A stretch of 64,000 bases of DNA, taken from assembly GCA_023213315.1 (NCBI GenBank), contig JAKCPI010005263.1, positions 36,680 through 100,679 on the forward strand. The letters are read 5' to 3'. This stretch comes from Euborellia annulipes (lineage: Eukaryota > Arthropoda > Insecta > Dermaptera > Anisolabididae). This document shows, one piece after another, positions 10,364 through 20,497 of the stretch. Position 1 is the stretch's first letter. Each line of letters begins with the position of its first letter. A model generated the notes under the pieces. It made no database searches and was not told where the DNA came from. It saw nothing but the letters and a program-made list of their open reading frames with translations. Made by a program: the position numbers and the translations under genes.

Positions 10364-11040
10364 TCTGGTGTGACTGGCGCATAGCACACAACTTTCTCTT
10401 ACCTTCGGTAATCGAAAGTTGTGTTCTGTGCTTGTCACACCAGATTTTTTGTGTCGAAATATATTTAGTTTCCGCCAATATATTAGAATTTAAGATGTCA
10501 AATTTATAAACATGGGAAAATATTTATATTTTGTTACCATGGCAACCATTTCTCCTATCTTTCCTATGAAATACAAGAGTAAAGTGTGCTTCAAACAATT
10601 TTGAGGGCAAAACGAGAATATACATTGGAAAGAGCATCTAAAAAATAATTGATTTTTGAATTTTAATCAAAATCGTTAGAGCGAATTTTGAGAAAATCGA
10701 AAAAAAACTGAAAAAGTACATCAGTAAAGTACTAGTACTCTTTGGCCAATTTTGATTAAAAGCTTATTTTTCCGGTCCCGGGAGGTATTTAACTTAAATA
10801 TAAAATTTCATCCTCCTAGCTCAATTCCTTCATGCTTAAAATTGAACACACACACACACACACACACACACCCACACACACACACACACACAGACAGACC
10901 ATGTCGCGAAAACCACTTTTTTGGATTCAGAGGACGTCAAAACGTGAAGATCCATCAAAATCTCGACATCGAATTTTTGACATGAATCCAATACTTTCTC
11001 TCTATATATATATTACATATATACATAGGTAAGAGAAAGT
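10364..11040 (+). mobile_element. TH1 repeat, complete reference copy
   Basis: Cleanest copy. Hairpin A is 10364-10444 (81 nt), X-box GTTACCATGGCAAC at 10533-10546, (CA)n at 10846-10892, and hairpin B at 10993-11040. ACTTTCTCTTACC at 10391-10403 is the exact reverse complement of the terminal GGTAAGAGAAAGT at 11028-11040, an asymmetric terminal inverted repeat. There is no coding capacity beyond short chance frames. The next copy starts 5 bp downstream. Confidence 0.9.
10533..10546. promoter_or_regulatory. RFX-type X-box carried by TH1
   Basis: GTTACCATGGCAAC fits the established X-box consensus GTTNCCATGGNAAC bound by RFX/DAF-19 factors, which control ciliary genes in animals. The same 14-mer or a close variant occurs at 4648, 8416, 12081, 34022, 43004, 44810, 48118, 48811, 55800 and 62346, always at the same place in TH1, and at 59765 in a Helitron. 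Function here is inferred only from the motif. Confidence 0.5.
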
Positions 11041-11045
11041 AAAAA

Positions 11046-11727
11046 TCTGGTGTGACTGGCGCACAGCACACAACTTTCTCTTACCTTCGGTAATCGAAAG
11101 TTGTGTACTGTGCTTGTCACACCAGATTTTTTGTGTCGACATATATTTAGTTCCCGACAGTACGGAACATTTGAATTCAGATGTAAAATTTATAAGTATG
11201 GGAAAATATTTATATTTTGTAACCAAGGCAACCATTTCTCCTATCTTTCCTATGAAACACAAGAGTAAAGTGTGCTTCAAACAATTTTGAGGGCGAAACG
11301 AGAATATACATTTGAAAGAGCATCTAAAAAATAATTGATTTTTGAATTTTAATCAAAATCGTTAGAGCGAATTTTGAGAAAATCGAAAAAAACTGAAAAA
11401 GTACATCAGTAAAGTACTAGTACTCTTTGGCCGATTTTGATTAAAAGCTTATTTTTCCGGTCCCGGAGGGTGTTTAACTTAAATATAAAATTTCAGCCTC
11501 ATAGCTCAATTCCTTCAGGCTTAAAAGTGAACACAGACACACACACCCACCCACCCACCCACACACCCACCCACAGACAGACCATGTCGCGAAAACCACT
11601 TTTTTGGATTCAGGGGACCTCAAAACGTGAAGATCCATCAAAATCTCGACATCGAATTTTTGACATGAATCCAATACTTTCTCTCTATATATATATATAT
11701 TACATATATACATAGGTAAGAGAAAGT
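11046..11727 (+). mobile_element. TH1 repeat, complete, tandem to previous copy
   Basis: Head-to-tail with the 10364-11040 copy, separated only by AAAAA. It has hairpin A, body, a (CACC)/(CA) microsatellite (11531-11577) and hairpin B. The X-box has decayed to GTAACCAAGGCAAC (11219). Confidence 0.88.
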
Positions 11728-12267
11728 AAAAAGTGGTTTTCGCGACATGGTCTGTCTGTGGGTGGGTGGGTGTGTGTGTGTTCAATTTTAAGCATGAAGG
11801 AATTGAGCTAGGAGGATGAAATTTTATATTTAAGTTAAACACCCCCCGGGACCGGAAAAATAAGCTTTTAATCAAAATCGGCCAAAAAGTACTAGTACTT
11901 TACTGATGCACTTTTTCAGTTTTTTTTCGATTTTCTCAAAATTCGCTCTAACGATTTTGATTAAAATTCAAAAATCAATTATTTTTTAGATGCTCTTTCA
12001 AATGTATATTCTCGTTTTGCCCTCAAAATTGTTTGAAGCACACTTTACTCTTGTGCTTCATAGGAAAGATAGGAGAAATGGTTGCCATGGTTACAAAATA
12101 TAAATATTTTCCATACTAATAAATTTTACATCTTGAATTCAAATATTCCCTACTGCCGGGAACTAAATACATGTCGACACAAAAAATCTGGTGTGACAAG
12201 CACAGTACACAACTTTCGATTACCGAAGGTAAGAGAAAGTTGTATGCTGTCCGCCAGTCACACCAGA

Positions 12268-12815
12268 TTTTTTTCGATTTAACTGGCCTAAAACAAAATT
12301 AGATTCACTTCTATATTTTATAATGATTATGACAGGATACTCCCAAGAGGTGTACTATTCATAACGTAATCTTTTTCATGTCTACCCAACACCGATATCA
12401 GGTATCGTCATCGTTAGGGGATCAATAATTCATTAAAAAGCCTCCGACCTTTAAAAAATATTAATTTTAATACCACTCGTTAATTATCCCTAGCAGAGTG
12501 TGTGTGTGTGTGTGTGTGTGGGTGTGTGTAACAGGCGTTTATTATAGTGGAAAGCCTCGTAAATTTGCTGGCAGATTCAACAGGCGGACGGACGAATCGC
12601 CATCCCCTCTGCCGTGAATATCCCCGGGGTTGGACAGAGGCTCACTGTCATCAGGGTCGATAAATTACTTAACCTTCTATTACTATCGGGTGGATTTCCT
12701 TACATTGAATTGAATAAAACCAACTTCATTGAAAAAAAATCTCTTCCTTGGGTTTGCTTACTTTTATTAAGATAAATGAAATAATGAATGTGATTCTACT
12801 TTAGCTATTAAAATA
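12268..12815. other. AT-rich DNA with (GT)n microsatellite
   Basis: (GT)n at about 12499-12528. A GC-richer patch at 12566-12660 (GGCGGACGGACGAATCGCC) was noticed but matches nothing I recognise. Confidence 0.5.
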
Positions 12816-13068
12816 TGGACCCTGTTACGCATTAGTATGTGAAGCGCCACCTACCGAGTTTTGAGAAAATTAACATTAAAGTTTTTTGTTTTCATTGGAT
12901 TATATAGAATTTTTTTTGTAAATTGTGCAAGTAACATTAAATATAAAGTTTTTTTAGGACATTTTTCATAAAAAATACTATTAATTATAACATTTGAAAC
13001 AATATTACGTGCTTAACTCAATTTTTAATTTTTTTGGTCTTTGGCACACTAATGCATAACAGGGTCCA
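12816..13068. mobile_element. TA-target MITE (TGGACCCTGTTA ends)
   Basis: 253 bp bounded by TGGACCCTGTTACGCATTAG and its complement, with TA duplicated on both sides (12814-12815 and 13069-13070). A 5' piece of the same family, including TGTCAAGCGCCA, occurs at 36947-37043. The TA target suggests the Tc1/mariner group. Confidence 0.8.
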
Positions 13069-13084
13069 TATATAGATCTAATAT

Positions 13085-13892
13085 AGAGTTTCTCTAAGCC
13101 GGGCGAAACCTGGGATGGGTGGCAAACGTGTTGAGCCTCTCCCAGTAGCCATTAATTTAATTAATTGAATAAATATATTTGTATATAAAAAAATCTGATG
13201 TGACTATTGCACAGCACAAAACTTTCTCTTACCTTCGGTAATCGAAAGTTGTGTTCTGTGCTTGTCGCACCAGATTTTTTGTGTCGACATATATGTAGTT
13301 TCTGCCGATATATATTAGAATTCAAGATGTAAAATTTATAAGTATGGGAAAATATTTATATTTTTTTACCATGGCAACCATTTCTCCTATATTTCCTATG
13401 AAATACAAGAGTAAAGTGGTCTTCAGAAGATTTCAATAACAAAATGAGAATATGCATTTTAAAGAGCATATAAAAAATTATTGATTATAGAATTTTAATC
13501 AAAATCGTTGGAACGAATTTTGAGAAAATCAAAAAAAAAAAAAAAAAAAAACAGAAAAAGTACATCAGTAAAGTACTAGTATTTTTTGGCCGATTTTGTT
13601 CAAAAGCTTATTTTCACGCCCTAGGGGGGTGCCTAACTTAAATATAAAATTTTAACATCCTAGCTCAATTCCTTCATGCTTAAATTTGAACACCCACCAA
13701 CCCACACACACTCAGACAGACAGACAGACCATGACCACTTTTTCGGACTCAAAACGTGTATATCCTTTAAAATCTCGACATCGAAATTTTGACATGAGTC
13801 CAATACATTCTCTCTCTATTTATTAACATATATGGAGGTAAGAGAAAGTAAAAATCCCTAATTAGCCTCACCAGCCGGGAGACAAATTAAAA
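13085..13892 (+). mobile_element. 5S rRNA-derived SINE, split by a TH1 insertion
   Basis: 13085-13193 has the 5S-like segment (GGGCGAAACCTGGGATGGGT) and the CCAGTAGCCATT / ATATATTTGTA body. 13850-13892 resumes with CCCTAATTAGCCTCACCAGCCG. In the intact copy at 43060 these parts adjoin, so TH1 13194-13849 inserted into the A-run between them. Confidence 0.75.
13194..13849 (+). mobile_element. TH1 repeat, complete, nested in a 5S SINE
   Basis: Starts TCTGATGTG and ends GAGAAAGT, with a microsatellite (CACC/GACA) at 13690-13727 and a slightly decayed X-box (TTTACCATGGCAAC, about 13375). A partial third hairpin (TH1 5' end only) follows at 13896-13987. Confidence 0.82.
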
Positions 13893-14078
13893 ATATCTGG
13901 TGTGACTGGTCGCACAGCACACAACTTTCTCTTTGGTAATTGAAAGATGTGTTCTGTGCTTGTCACAGAATTTTGGTGTCAATATACAGGATGCGGCGCG
14001 GGAACTTACATATTTTAAACAATGATAAAATGATATATCATTTTAATTTTTTTTTTTTTTTTATACATAGTGGCACAT

Positions 14079-14336
14079 TTAAATTTTTTTTTTCATTGTT
14101 TTTTTGAAAATTATATCTTGAAGAGGGCCACCGTTGTGTTCAAAACATTGAAAGAGTCGAAATCTGAAGTTTTGAGCCTATTTGGACATCATTTCCGTGT
14201 CGATTTTGACAACAGTATCACGAATATCGTTCTTCCGCTAATCCAGGGTTTTCAGACGATGGGTATACACCAAGGATATGAGATATACCCATAAAGAAAA
14301 TGACAAAAATGATAAATCTGGCGAGCGCGCTGGCCA
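14079..14336 (-). pseudogene. Mariner-like transposase remnant, C-terminal part
   Basis: One minus-strand frame, interrupted by two stops, reads WPARSPDLS (the mariner catalytic WPxRSPDL motif, with the following PCDFFLWG decayed to FLSFSLWV), then KNDIRDTVVKIDTEM, FRFRLFQC, HNGGPLQDIIF, ending at TAA. This order is the C-terminal third of IS630/Tc1/mariner transposases. The N-terminal DNA-binding part is absent. A related remnant lies at 28671-29066. Non-functional. Confidence 0.8.
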
Positions 14337-15291
14337 CTCTAAACAGCTCGACAGATTTATCACCCTGTGATTTTTTTTACTTTCTCGTATTTGTTTCACA
14401 AATTCATTTGTTTATATTTATATGTTTTTTAATGACACCTGTATGATCTTGTTTTGATTTTTCTTTCCAAAATTAACGTAAAATGTCGTTTTCTTCTGTG
14501 ATTATTTCAAAAACTATTCAGTTTTCGGAAAAATGTCAAAGAATAAAAACTTTTTAAAATTGAGTATTTTATCATAATATAACAAAGAAATTGAAAATTT
14601 TGAAATTTCTGAAAAAACTTATTAGGTAAAGTACTACTTCCAAGTGACGTATTTACTCCAAAAGTTGAGAGAAATCTACAATTTTAGTGTAAGGAGCATA
14701 TACCAAATTTCATCGATCTAGCTGCTTTGGTTTTTTAGCAATCGTGTTCACACACACACCCAGACGTAATTCCAAAAGAATATAGGAGAAAGTCTCTGGG
14801 AAGTCATTTCCCATATTTATGGGTATATCTCATATTCTTGTTTAATCCAGAGAATAATTTCGAAGAAAATAAACCCGTGATTAAATCACAATTGACAGTG
14901 AAGGATTAATAAATACTAATTGAACTTTATTCCTGTTGAATGAATCGGGAACAGATGTTGACGCTCCCCCCGAGAGACCAAGAACACCAGACGCAGTTTG
15001 TGCATTTGTAGCTACGTGTACATTGTGATTGTCACACACACAAATACATGCCCAAACCTATCTAGTTTATTCCTATCACGGAGAGTATTGATTCTGCAAA
15101 TGCGAAATTTGCATGTAAAATGACAGTGCATTACGTTCTGATTAAATATAAATCCTTTGCTAAGTTCTAATGTTTCCTTTGAATATGTATTGCTGATATA
15201 TTAGTGAAAACAAATTAAGAGAGAAAACGCAAAATGTGATCGGGAAAAGACATGTTTTGGAGGAATAAATGAAGTGAAACTTCGATTTAAA
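14337..15291. other. AT-rich DNA, probable remainder of a decayed transposon
   Basis: Contains GACAGATTTATCACCCTG, also found around the other mariner remnant, and a short ACACACACACC tract. The block GGGTATATCTCATAT occurs at 14821, inverted relative to 14272-14288, suggesting a foldback of about 560 bp. Nothing coding seen. Confidence 0.45.
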
Positions 15292-15299
15292 GTAAGACG

Positions 15300-15460
15300 C
15301 AAGGCCGGATCTAGGGGGGGGGGGGGGGTTGGCCCGGGGGGGGAGATATGGGGAAGGAAATTAAAAAAAAATTTACTAAAAAAAAAAAAAAAAAAATTTT
15401 TTAAAAAAAATTTTGAGGGGGGGAAAATAAATTTATTCCCCCCCCCCCCCCCCCCCCCCC
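15300..15460. mobile_element. hAT-type MITE with 8-bp duplication
   Basis: Starts CAAGGCCGGATCTAGGGGGG and ends in a long C-run. The 8 bp GTAAGACG is duplicated at 15292-15299 and 15461-15468. Interior of G-, A- and C-runs; related to 40593-40780. Homopolymer lengths are probably unreliable. Confidence 0.75.
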
Positions 15461-15468
15461 GTAAGACG

Positions 15469-15925
15469 AACGAAAAACAAAAGTCCAACAAATTTGCTTG
15501 ATGTTAATCAGATAGAACTAGACTCAACACATTTATGCCTTAAAAAGCAGTGAAGGTTGATCGGACATTAAGGCACTTGATTTAATTAATTATTAAAAAA
15601 TTGAAATTTAACCTCTAAGGAATGTGAACGAAACCTACACTTATCGAATTTTGTAGTCACTCCTGATAATGATAAAAAAAACAAAAAACTTCCACTTTTT
15701 TTCCATTAAATTTAATTAAAAATAAAATCAAAATTTTCTGACGAACGTTTTTAAAAATATTTAAAAAGAAAAAAATTCACGAAAATGTCAGTCGGCTATA
15801 TTTAAAAATAAGTAAGTCGCGTGACTCAGACCAATCCGGCAACGTCGCATAAAATAAAACGCGTTTCACGCTTTCATTCACATTTTTTCCAGTACAAGGG
15901 TATTTTATGGCTGGTGGAATTTGTA
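15469..15925. other. AT-rich DNA, nothing recognised
   Basis: No element boundaries, RNA gene or exon-like segment noticed. Confidence 0.5.
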
Positions 15926-16532
15926 TCAGGAATGAAAGTTGGAAGAAAAATGCAGCCAGAATTTTTTCTTTAAAATTATATTTCAACAGCTGACGTTTCG
16001 GCTTTGGTCAAAGCCAATATAGAGGTGTTTTAAAAAATGTCACAAAATAAGCCTGCTATGCCACCTAGCGCAAAAAAATAAGAAACATGTTTAATAAATC
16101 CGGGATTAAAATTCATATGTATAAAAACTAACTACTAAGCTAAAAATACATTAGATGAAATTGTACTGCCCTGAGTCAATTATCACATTAGGCACAAAAA
16201 AAATAAATATATTGTATTGGTGATAGAAGAAGGAAAAAGTTTATCTTGAACTGAAAACTTTTTCCCCTGATGTTATATCCTAAATTAATTTTAATACCGG
16301 ATACAATGCAAAATATATGCGTATGAAGACCAACAGCAGGTATGATTTTCATTCTGGAAAAAAAGTTTTTTTTTTTTAAATGATTGTTAAGCAATATTTG
16401 TAAAAAGAAATGTTTCGTTTCATTGATTATAGCTCCGAGGATGGCTTTGACCAAAGCCGAAACGTCAGCTGTTGAAATATAATTTTAAAGAAAAAATTCT
16501 GGCTGCATTTTTCTTCCAACTTTCATTCCTGA
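15926..16532. mobile_element. Inverted-repeat element with hammerhead-like motif
   Basis: Arms of about 90 bp (15926-16014 and 16443-16532) contain CAGCTGACGTTTCGGCTTTG and its complement. The right arm, with its inner neighbour, forms a hammerhead-like fold (16429-16474). The spacer of about 430 bp is non-coding. Similar designs occur at 20498, 31525, 36821, 40291 and 47258. Possibly a non-autonomous Penelope-like or retrozyme-like element. Confidence 0.6.
16429..16474 (+). ncRNA. Hammerhead-ribozyme-like motif
   Basis: Stem I ATAGCT/AGCTGT; core CCGAGGA (consensus CUGANGA with U4 changed to C) plus one extra T; stem II GGCTTT/AAAGCC with loop GACC; GAAAC; cleavage-site-like GTC. The U4C change and the extra base make activity doubtful. 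Confidence 0.4.
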
Positions 16533-17455
16533 TTTTTTTTCCAATTGAAGATATTTTTTCTCGCAAATCGGCCGACCATTGTGTCTAAACTGAATTGCGT
16601 TACTCATTGTAATATTACAAATAAAATACAACTGTACACTACAGTAAGATCAACATAAACAGCTGTTAAATTCAAATGTAGCTAGATTTATATTAGGTAA
16701 AAAAATACTTGGGTCAAAAGTCATTTATTTATTATTTTTGGTAATTAAATTAATAGCTTAATCCAATGATAAGTCAAGACTAAATGATGCATTTATGCAT
16801 TCAAATTATTATTTTATTAAAAAAAAATCATCCCTTACGGGGTACTGTCCGATCAACCTTAATAAATTGAAACAAAAAAGATTAATATTTGTGTAATAAG
16901 TAGCAAAGTCACACCGAGAATATTCCATTTCATTTAATTGAATCCTTTTAATAACATGTTTAAATTTTAATTCGCTCAAGTTCATTTTAAAATAAAGTTT
17001 ATTCGAAACTACCAACACACAGAGAGAGAGAGAGAGTGCGGGGGGTGGGGGCCATCCAAACGAGCATTATTATTATACATTTCAAAATCCCGCTTGTTCT
17101 CTATTTGCATAATTTCCGCATTTCACGAGACCGGGCTCAAGTTTAGATATATTAACAAAAATTAATGGATTTTTCATTCATATCCGCCCCCGACGCCATT
17201 TTGTTTCGTTCTAATTTGTTTATTCATTTGAAAGAAAAAAAAATATTAATTTTTTCCTCGAGCGCTGTTTGATATTTAGCCATTCAGAGAAGTCATTGAT
17301 CATTAATTTTCATGACAGTTGGTAATAATTCCAAGTGAAGCCCTACATTATCAGTGAGTGAGCCTTTAAAACAATTGTTTATCATATTTTCCGTTTCAAT
17401 TACTTTATCATAATTAGCGGAAATAATCAAATTATAAACATTTTTACTTTCTCTT
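16533..17455. other. AT-rich DNA with (AG)n tract
   Basis: (AG)n followed by a G-rich run at 17020-17051. Otherwise no recognised element or exon. Confidence 0.5.
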
Positions 17456-18296
17456 ACCTCTATATATATGTAATATATATAGAGAGAGAAAGTATTGGAT
17501 TCATGTCAAAAATTCGATGTCGAGATTTTGATGGATATACACGTTTTGAGGTCCCCTGAATACAAAAAAAAGTGGTTTTCGCGACATGGTCTGTCTGTCT
17601 GTCTGTCTGTGAACAAAATATCTCAAGAACGAAAAGAGCTAGGAGGTTGACATTTTATATTTAAGTTAAACACCCCCTGGGACGTGACACGAAGCTTTTG
17701 AACAAAATCAACCAAAGAGTACTAGTACTTTACTGCAGGGGCGGATTAAAGGGGCGATCGCCCCCCCCCCCCGAGAAGAAATTCAAAACGTTATAAAAAC
17801 TAGTAATCTAAAGAAATTATGTTATCCGCTCTTTAATTTCAATTGAATTTGTTACCAATCAATTTAAATAAATAGGAAAGGGGTCTAAATGGCCATAGAT
17901 GCCGACAAAGTCCTTAAATAAAATATAAAAAAATAAAAAAAAACCGCCCCCCCCCGACAAAATTGCATTAATCCGCCACTGCTTTAATGTTGCACTTTTT
18001 CAGTTTGTTTCGATTTTCTCAAAATTCCCTTTAACGATTTTTTTTTCTTTAATTCATAAATCAATTATTTTTTAGAAGCTCTTTAAAATGTATATTCTCA
18101 TTTTGCTATTGAAATCTTTTGAAGACAACTTTACTCCAGTAAATAGTAAATTTTACATCTTTAAAATCGACTGTACCGTACTGTCGGAAACTAAATACAT
18201 TTCGACACAAAAAATCTGGTGTGACAAGCACAAAACACAACTTTCGATTACCGAAAGTAAGAGAAAGTTGTGTGCTGTGCGACCAGTCACACCAGA
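17456..18296 (-). mobile_element. TH1 repeat, complete, with a nested hAT MITE
   Basis: Begins ACTTTCTCTTACC (hairpin B), continues through GTGGTTTTCGCGACATGG and (TGTC)n, is interrupted at 17736-17981, and resumes to hairpin A ending CACACCAGA. Flanked by T-runs on both sides. Confidence 0.85.
17736..17981. mobile_element. hAT-type MITE containing a SINE-B body
   Basis: Ends CAGGGGCGGATTAA and TTAATCCGCCACTG. The 8-bp flanks CTTTACTG and CTTTAATG match at 7 of 8 positions and fall inside the TH1 sequence. 17826-17935 is a SINE-B body (ATTTCAATTGAATTTG, AAATGGCCATAGATGCCGAC, A-rich tail), so the order of insertion is TH1, then the hAT MITE, with the SINE either carried along or added later. 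Confidence 0.82.
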
Positions 18297-18331
18297 TTTT
18301 TAAAAATAGAAAACATCGTATGTCAAAAAAA

Positions 18332-18920
18332 TACTGGCGTGATTGGTCGCTCAGCACACAATTTTCTCTTTCGTTAGGTAACCAAAAGTTGTGTTTTGTG
18401 CTTGTCACACCAGATTTTTTGTGTCGACATATATTTAGTTTCCGACATTTGACTTTAATATTTAAAACTTATAAATATGGGAAGATATTTATATTTTGTT
18501 ACCATTTCTCCTTTATTTCTTATGAAGTACAAGAGTAAAGTGGTCTTCAAACAATTTTGAGAGCAAAATGAGAATATACATTTTAAAGAGCATCTAAAAA
18601 ATAATTGATTTTTGAATTTTAATCAAAATCGTTAAAGCCAATTTTGAGAAAATCGAAAAAAAACTGAAAAAGTGCATCAGTAAACTACTAGTAGTTTTTG
18701 GTCGATTTTGTTCAAAAGCTTCGTGTCACGTCCCATGGGGGTGTCTAACTTAAATATAAAATTTCAACCTTCTAGCTTAATTCTTTCATGCTTTAAATTG
18801 AACACACACACAGACAGACCATGTTGCGAAAACCACTGGACTCATGACACCTTAAAACGCGTAAATCCATCAAAATCTCGATGAATCCAATAATACTATC
18901 ATATATACGTAAAAGAAAGT
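18332..18920 (+). mobile_element. TH1 repeat, somewhat decayed
   Basis: Starts TACTGGCGTGATTGG and has a body with the CATGGGGGTGTC block and ACACACACACAGACAGACCATG. The 3' end GTAAAAGAAAGT is shortened and hairpin B is damaged. Confidence 0.78.
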
Positions 18921-18996
18921 AAAAAATATTAGAGGCTATTGTCTTCACATAATAAAGGTTCTAAATGATGAATACGATAGAGTGGGATGATTTAAA

Positions 18997-19043
18997 ATGG
19001 CTGAGAGGAAAAAGGACCCAATCACTCTCAAAGGATCAATATT
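18997..19043 (+). CDS. Candidate first coding exon, Mad2-like N-terminus (weak)
   Basis: AAAATGG start context, 15 codons reading MAERKKDPITLKGSI, then a consensus donor GTAAGT (19044). It lies in the first non-repeat DNA after a TH1 copy. ITLKGS is a conserved N-terminal string in Mad2 HORMA-domain spindle-checkpoint proteins. Against it, the motif is only six residues, the next residues fit Mad2 poorly, and I could not find a second exon downstream in the window. Treat this as a hint, not a gene call. Confidence 0.2.
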
Positions 19044-19499
19044 GTAAGTTTACATAAAACCAAAAGCAGAAGGAGGTAATAATCAAAAAGTGAGAAACTG
19101 AAGCGAAAGACTTTTTGTTTATCCCAAGGGGCTTTGAGAGGAAAGTTGTTTTTTTTCCCACACACATCCCTTCTATGAATCAAAATCTCAAAAGAGCAAG
19201 GCAAATATTTAGATAAATAACTCATTCCTGGTAATGCTTAGCGTTGTTGCCAATAGAGACCCAGGGGACACCCCCAAAAACGATCAAGTGTTTCGAAAAT
19301 AATTGAATGAAACGTTGACAAACAGATTGGTTTTAAATGTCATCTTTCTTCACTGTTTCAATTTAGTAAAAGAAAAAGCTGGGAAATGTAAATTAGCAAA
19401 ATAAGAAATGTATCAATATTTTCAATGGATAAATAGTGTATGTATTAAAAAAGAAAATTAACAAGTGTATTCTTTGAAGAGCTGATTTAATTTATTTTT
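19044..19499. other. Unique AT-rich DNA
   Basis: No repeat family recognised. If the preceding candidate exon is real, this would be the start of its intron. Confidence 0.45.
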
Positions 19500-19612
19500 A
19501 CTTTCTCTTACCCTATATAAGAAATATATATAGAGAGAAAGTATTGCGATCATGTCAAAAATACGATGTCGAGATTTTGAAGGGTATACAAGTTTTGAGA
19601 TCCCCTGAATAA

Positions 19613-20143
19613 AAAAAAAATGGTGTGATTGGTCGCACAGCAGATGTGTCGAGATATATTTAGTTGCCCTTAGCACCTAAGTTCTTGACCTGACCACGCG
19701 ATTTATAGATGGCGCTGAGCTACGAATGCTTCCACATCAGTAAAGTGTACTTCAAACGTATTTCACGAAAGGTTTCACTGGTATAATTTTTAAAGAGCAT
19801 CTAAAAAATAGTTCATTTATGAATTTTAATCAAAATCGTTGGTGCGAATTTTGAGAAAATTGCAAAAAGCTTAAAAAATATTTCAGTAAAGTAATAGTAC
19901 TTTTGTTCCGATTTACTTCAAAAGATATTTTAACCTCTTGGGGAGGGGGGTACCTAACTGAAATATAAAATTTTAACCTCCTAGCTCTTTTCATTCATGA
20001 AATATTTTGTTCACAGTCAGACCAATTTGGACCTAATTTTTTGGACCGCAAAACGTGTATATCCATCAAAATCTCGACTTCGAATTTTTAACATGATTGC
20101 AATACTTTCTCTCTATATATTTCATATATAGGGTAAGAGAAAT
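19613..20143 (+). mobile_element. TH1 repeat, diverged copy lacking the X-box
   Basis: Short hairpin A remnant, a different segment (CACCTAAGTTC, CGCGATTTATAGATGGCGCT), then the normal body from ATCAGTAAAGTGTACTTC to hairpin B ending GGTAAGAGAAATT. Shares the CACC(T)TAG block with the TH1b body. Confidence 0.75.
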
Positions 20144-20234
20144 TAACCGTGAGTGCCGCAAAAAGGTCTGTGTGTCTGATGATCAAAATCTCAGACGAAA
20201 AGACCTAGGAGGTTGAAACTTTATATTTAAGTTA

Positions 20235-20432
20235 GCGCGCCGGGCTTGGCGTAGTTGGTAGCGGGCCTGCCTTGTATACCAAGGATCGAGGGGGGATCCG
20301 ATGGTCCATTTGGATACCAAATGGCTTAAATAAGAATGCCTGGACCTTCAATAGATATATTTACAAATAACGGTTATCGTAAAAGTATTATATGGCCGAA
20401 GTTGCTGAAAAAGAGTGTGAATGAGAAAAAAG
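20235..20432 (+). mobile_element. tRNA-derived SINE-A
   Basis: Head GGGCTTGGCGTAGTTGGTAG with a weak B box, then the body ATGCCTGGACCTTCAATAGA, AATAACGGTTATCG, TATATGGCCGAAGTTGC, AGTGTGAATGAGAAAAAA. Inserted in the minus TH1 element. Confidence 0.75.
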
Positions 20433-20497
20433 TTTTTAGATATTCCTTAAAATGTATATTCTCATTTTGCCTTCAAATTGTTGAAGACCATTTTATT

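Larger units (their letters stand above)
10242..12267 (-). mobile_element. TH1 repeat split by a tandem pair of younger TH1 copies
   Basis: Minus-strand element in two halves. 10242-10362 holds hairpin B to the CTGAATCCAAAA run, and 11731-12267 resumes with AAGTGGTTTTCGCG and runs to hairpin A (CACACCAGA). In other copies these halves are contiguous as CCAAAAAAGTGG. Two plus-strand TH1 copies (10364-11040 and 11046-11727) sit exactly in that A-run. An X-box variant GTTGCCATGGTTAC is at 12081-12094. Confidence 0.85.

Noticed and set aside
11474..11875. Minus-strand frame of 133 codons
   Set aside because: Lies across the junction of two TH1 copies; the translated W-V-C-G-W repeats are the microsatellite. 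Shorter frames in TH1 at 42541, 44318, 44359 and 55923 are the same artefact.
15201..15501. Gly- and Lys-rich frames on both strands
   Set aside because: Produced by G, A and C homopolymers of a hAT MITE.
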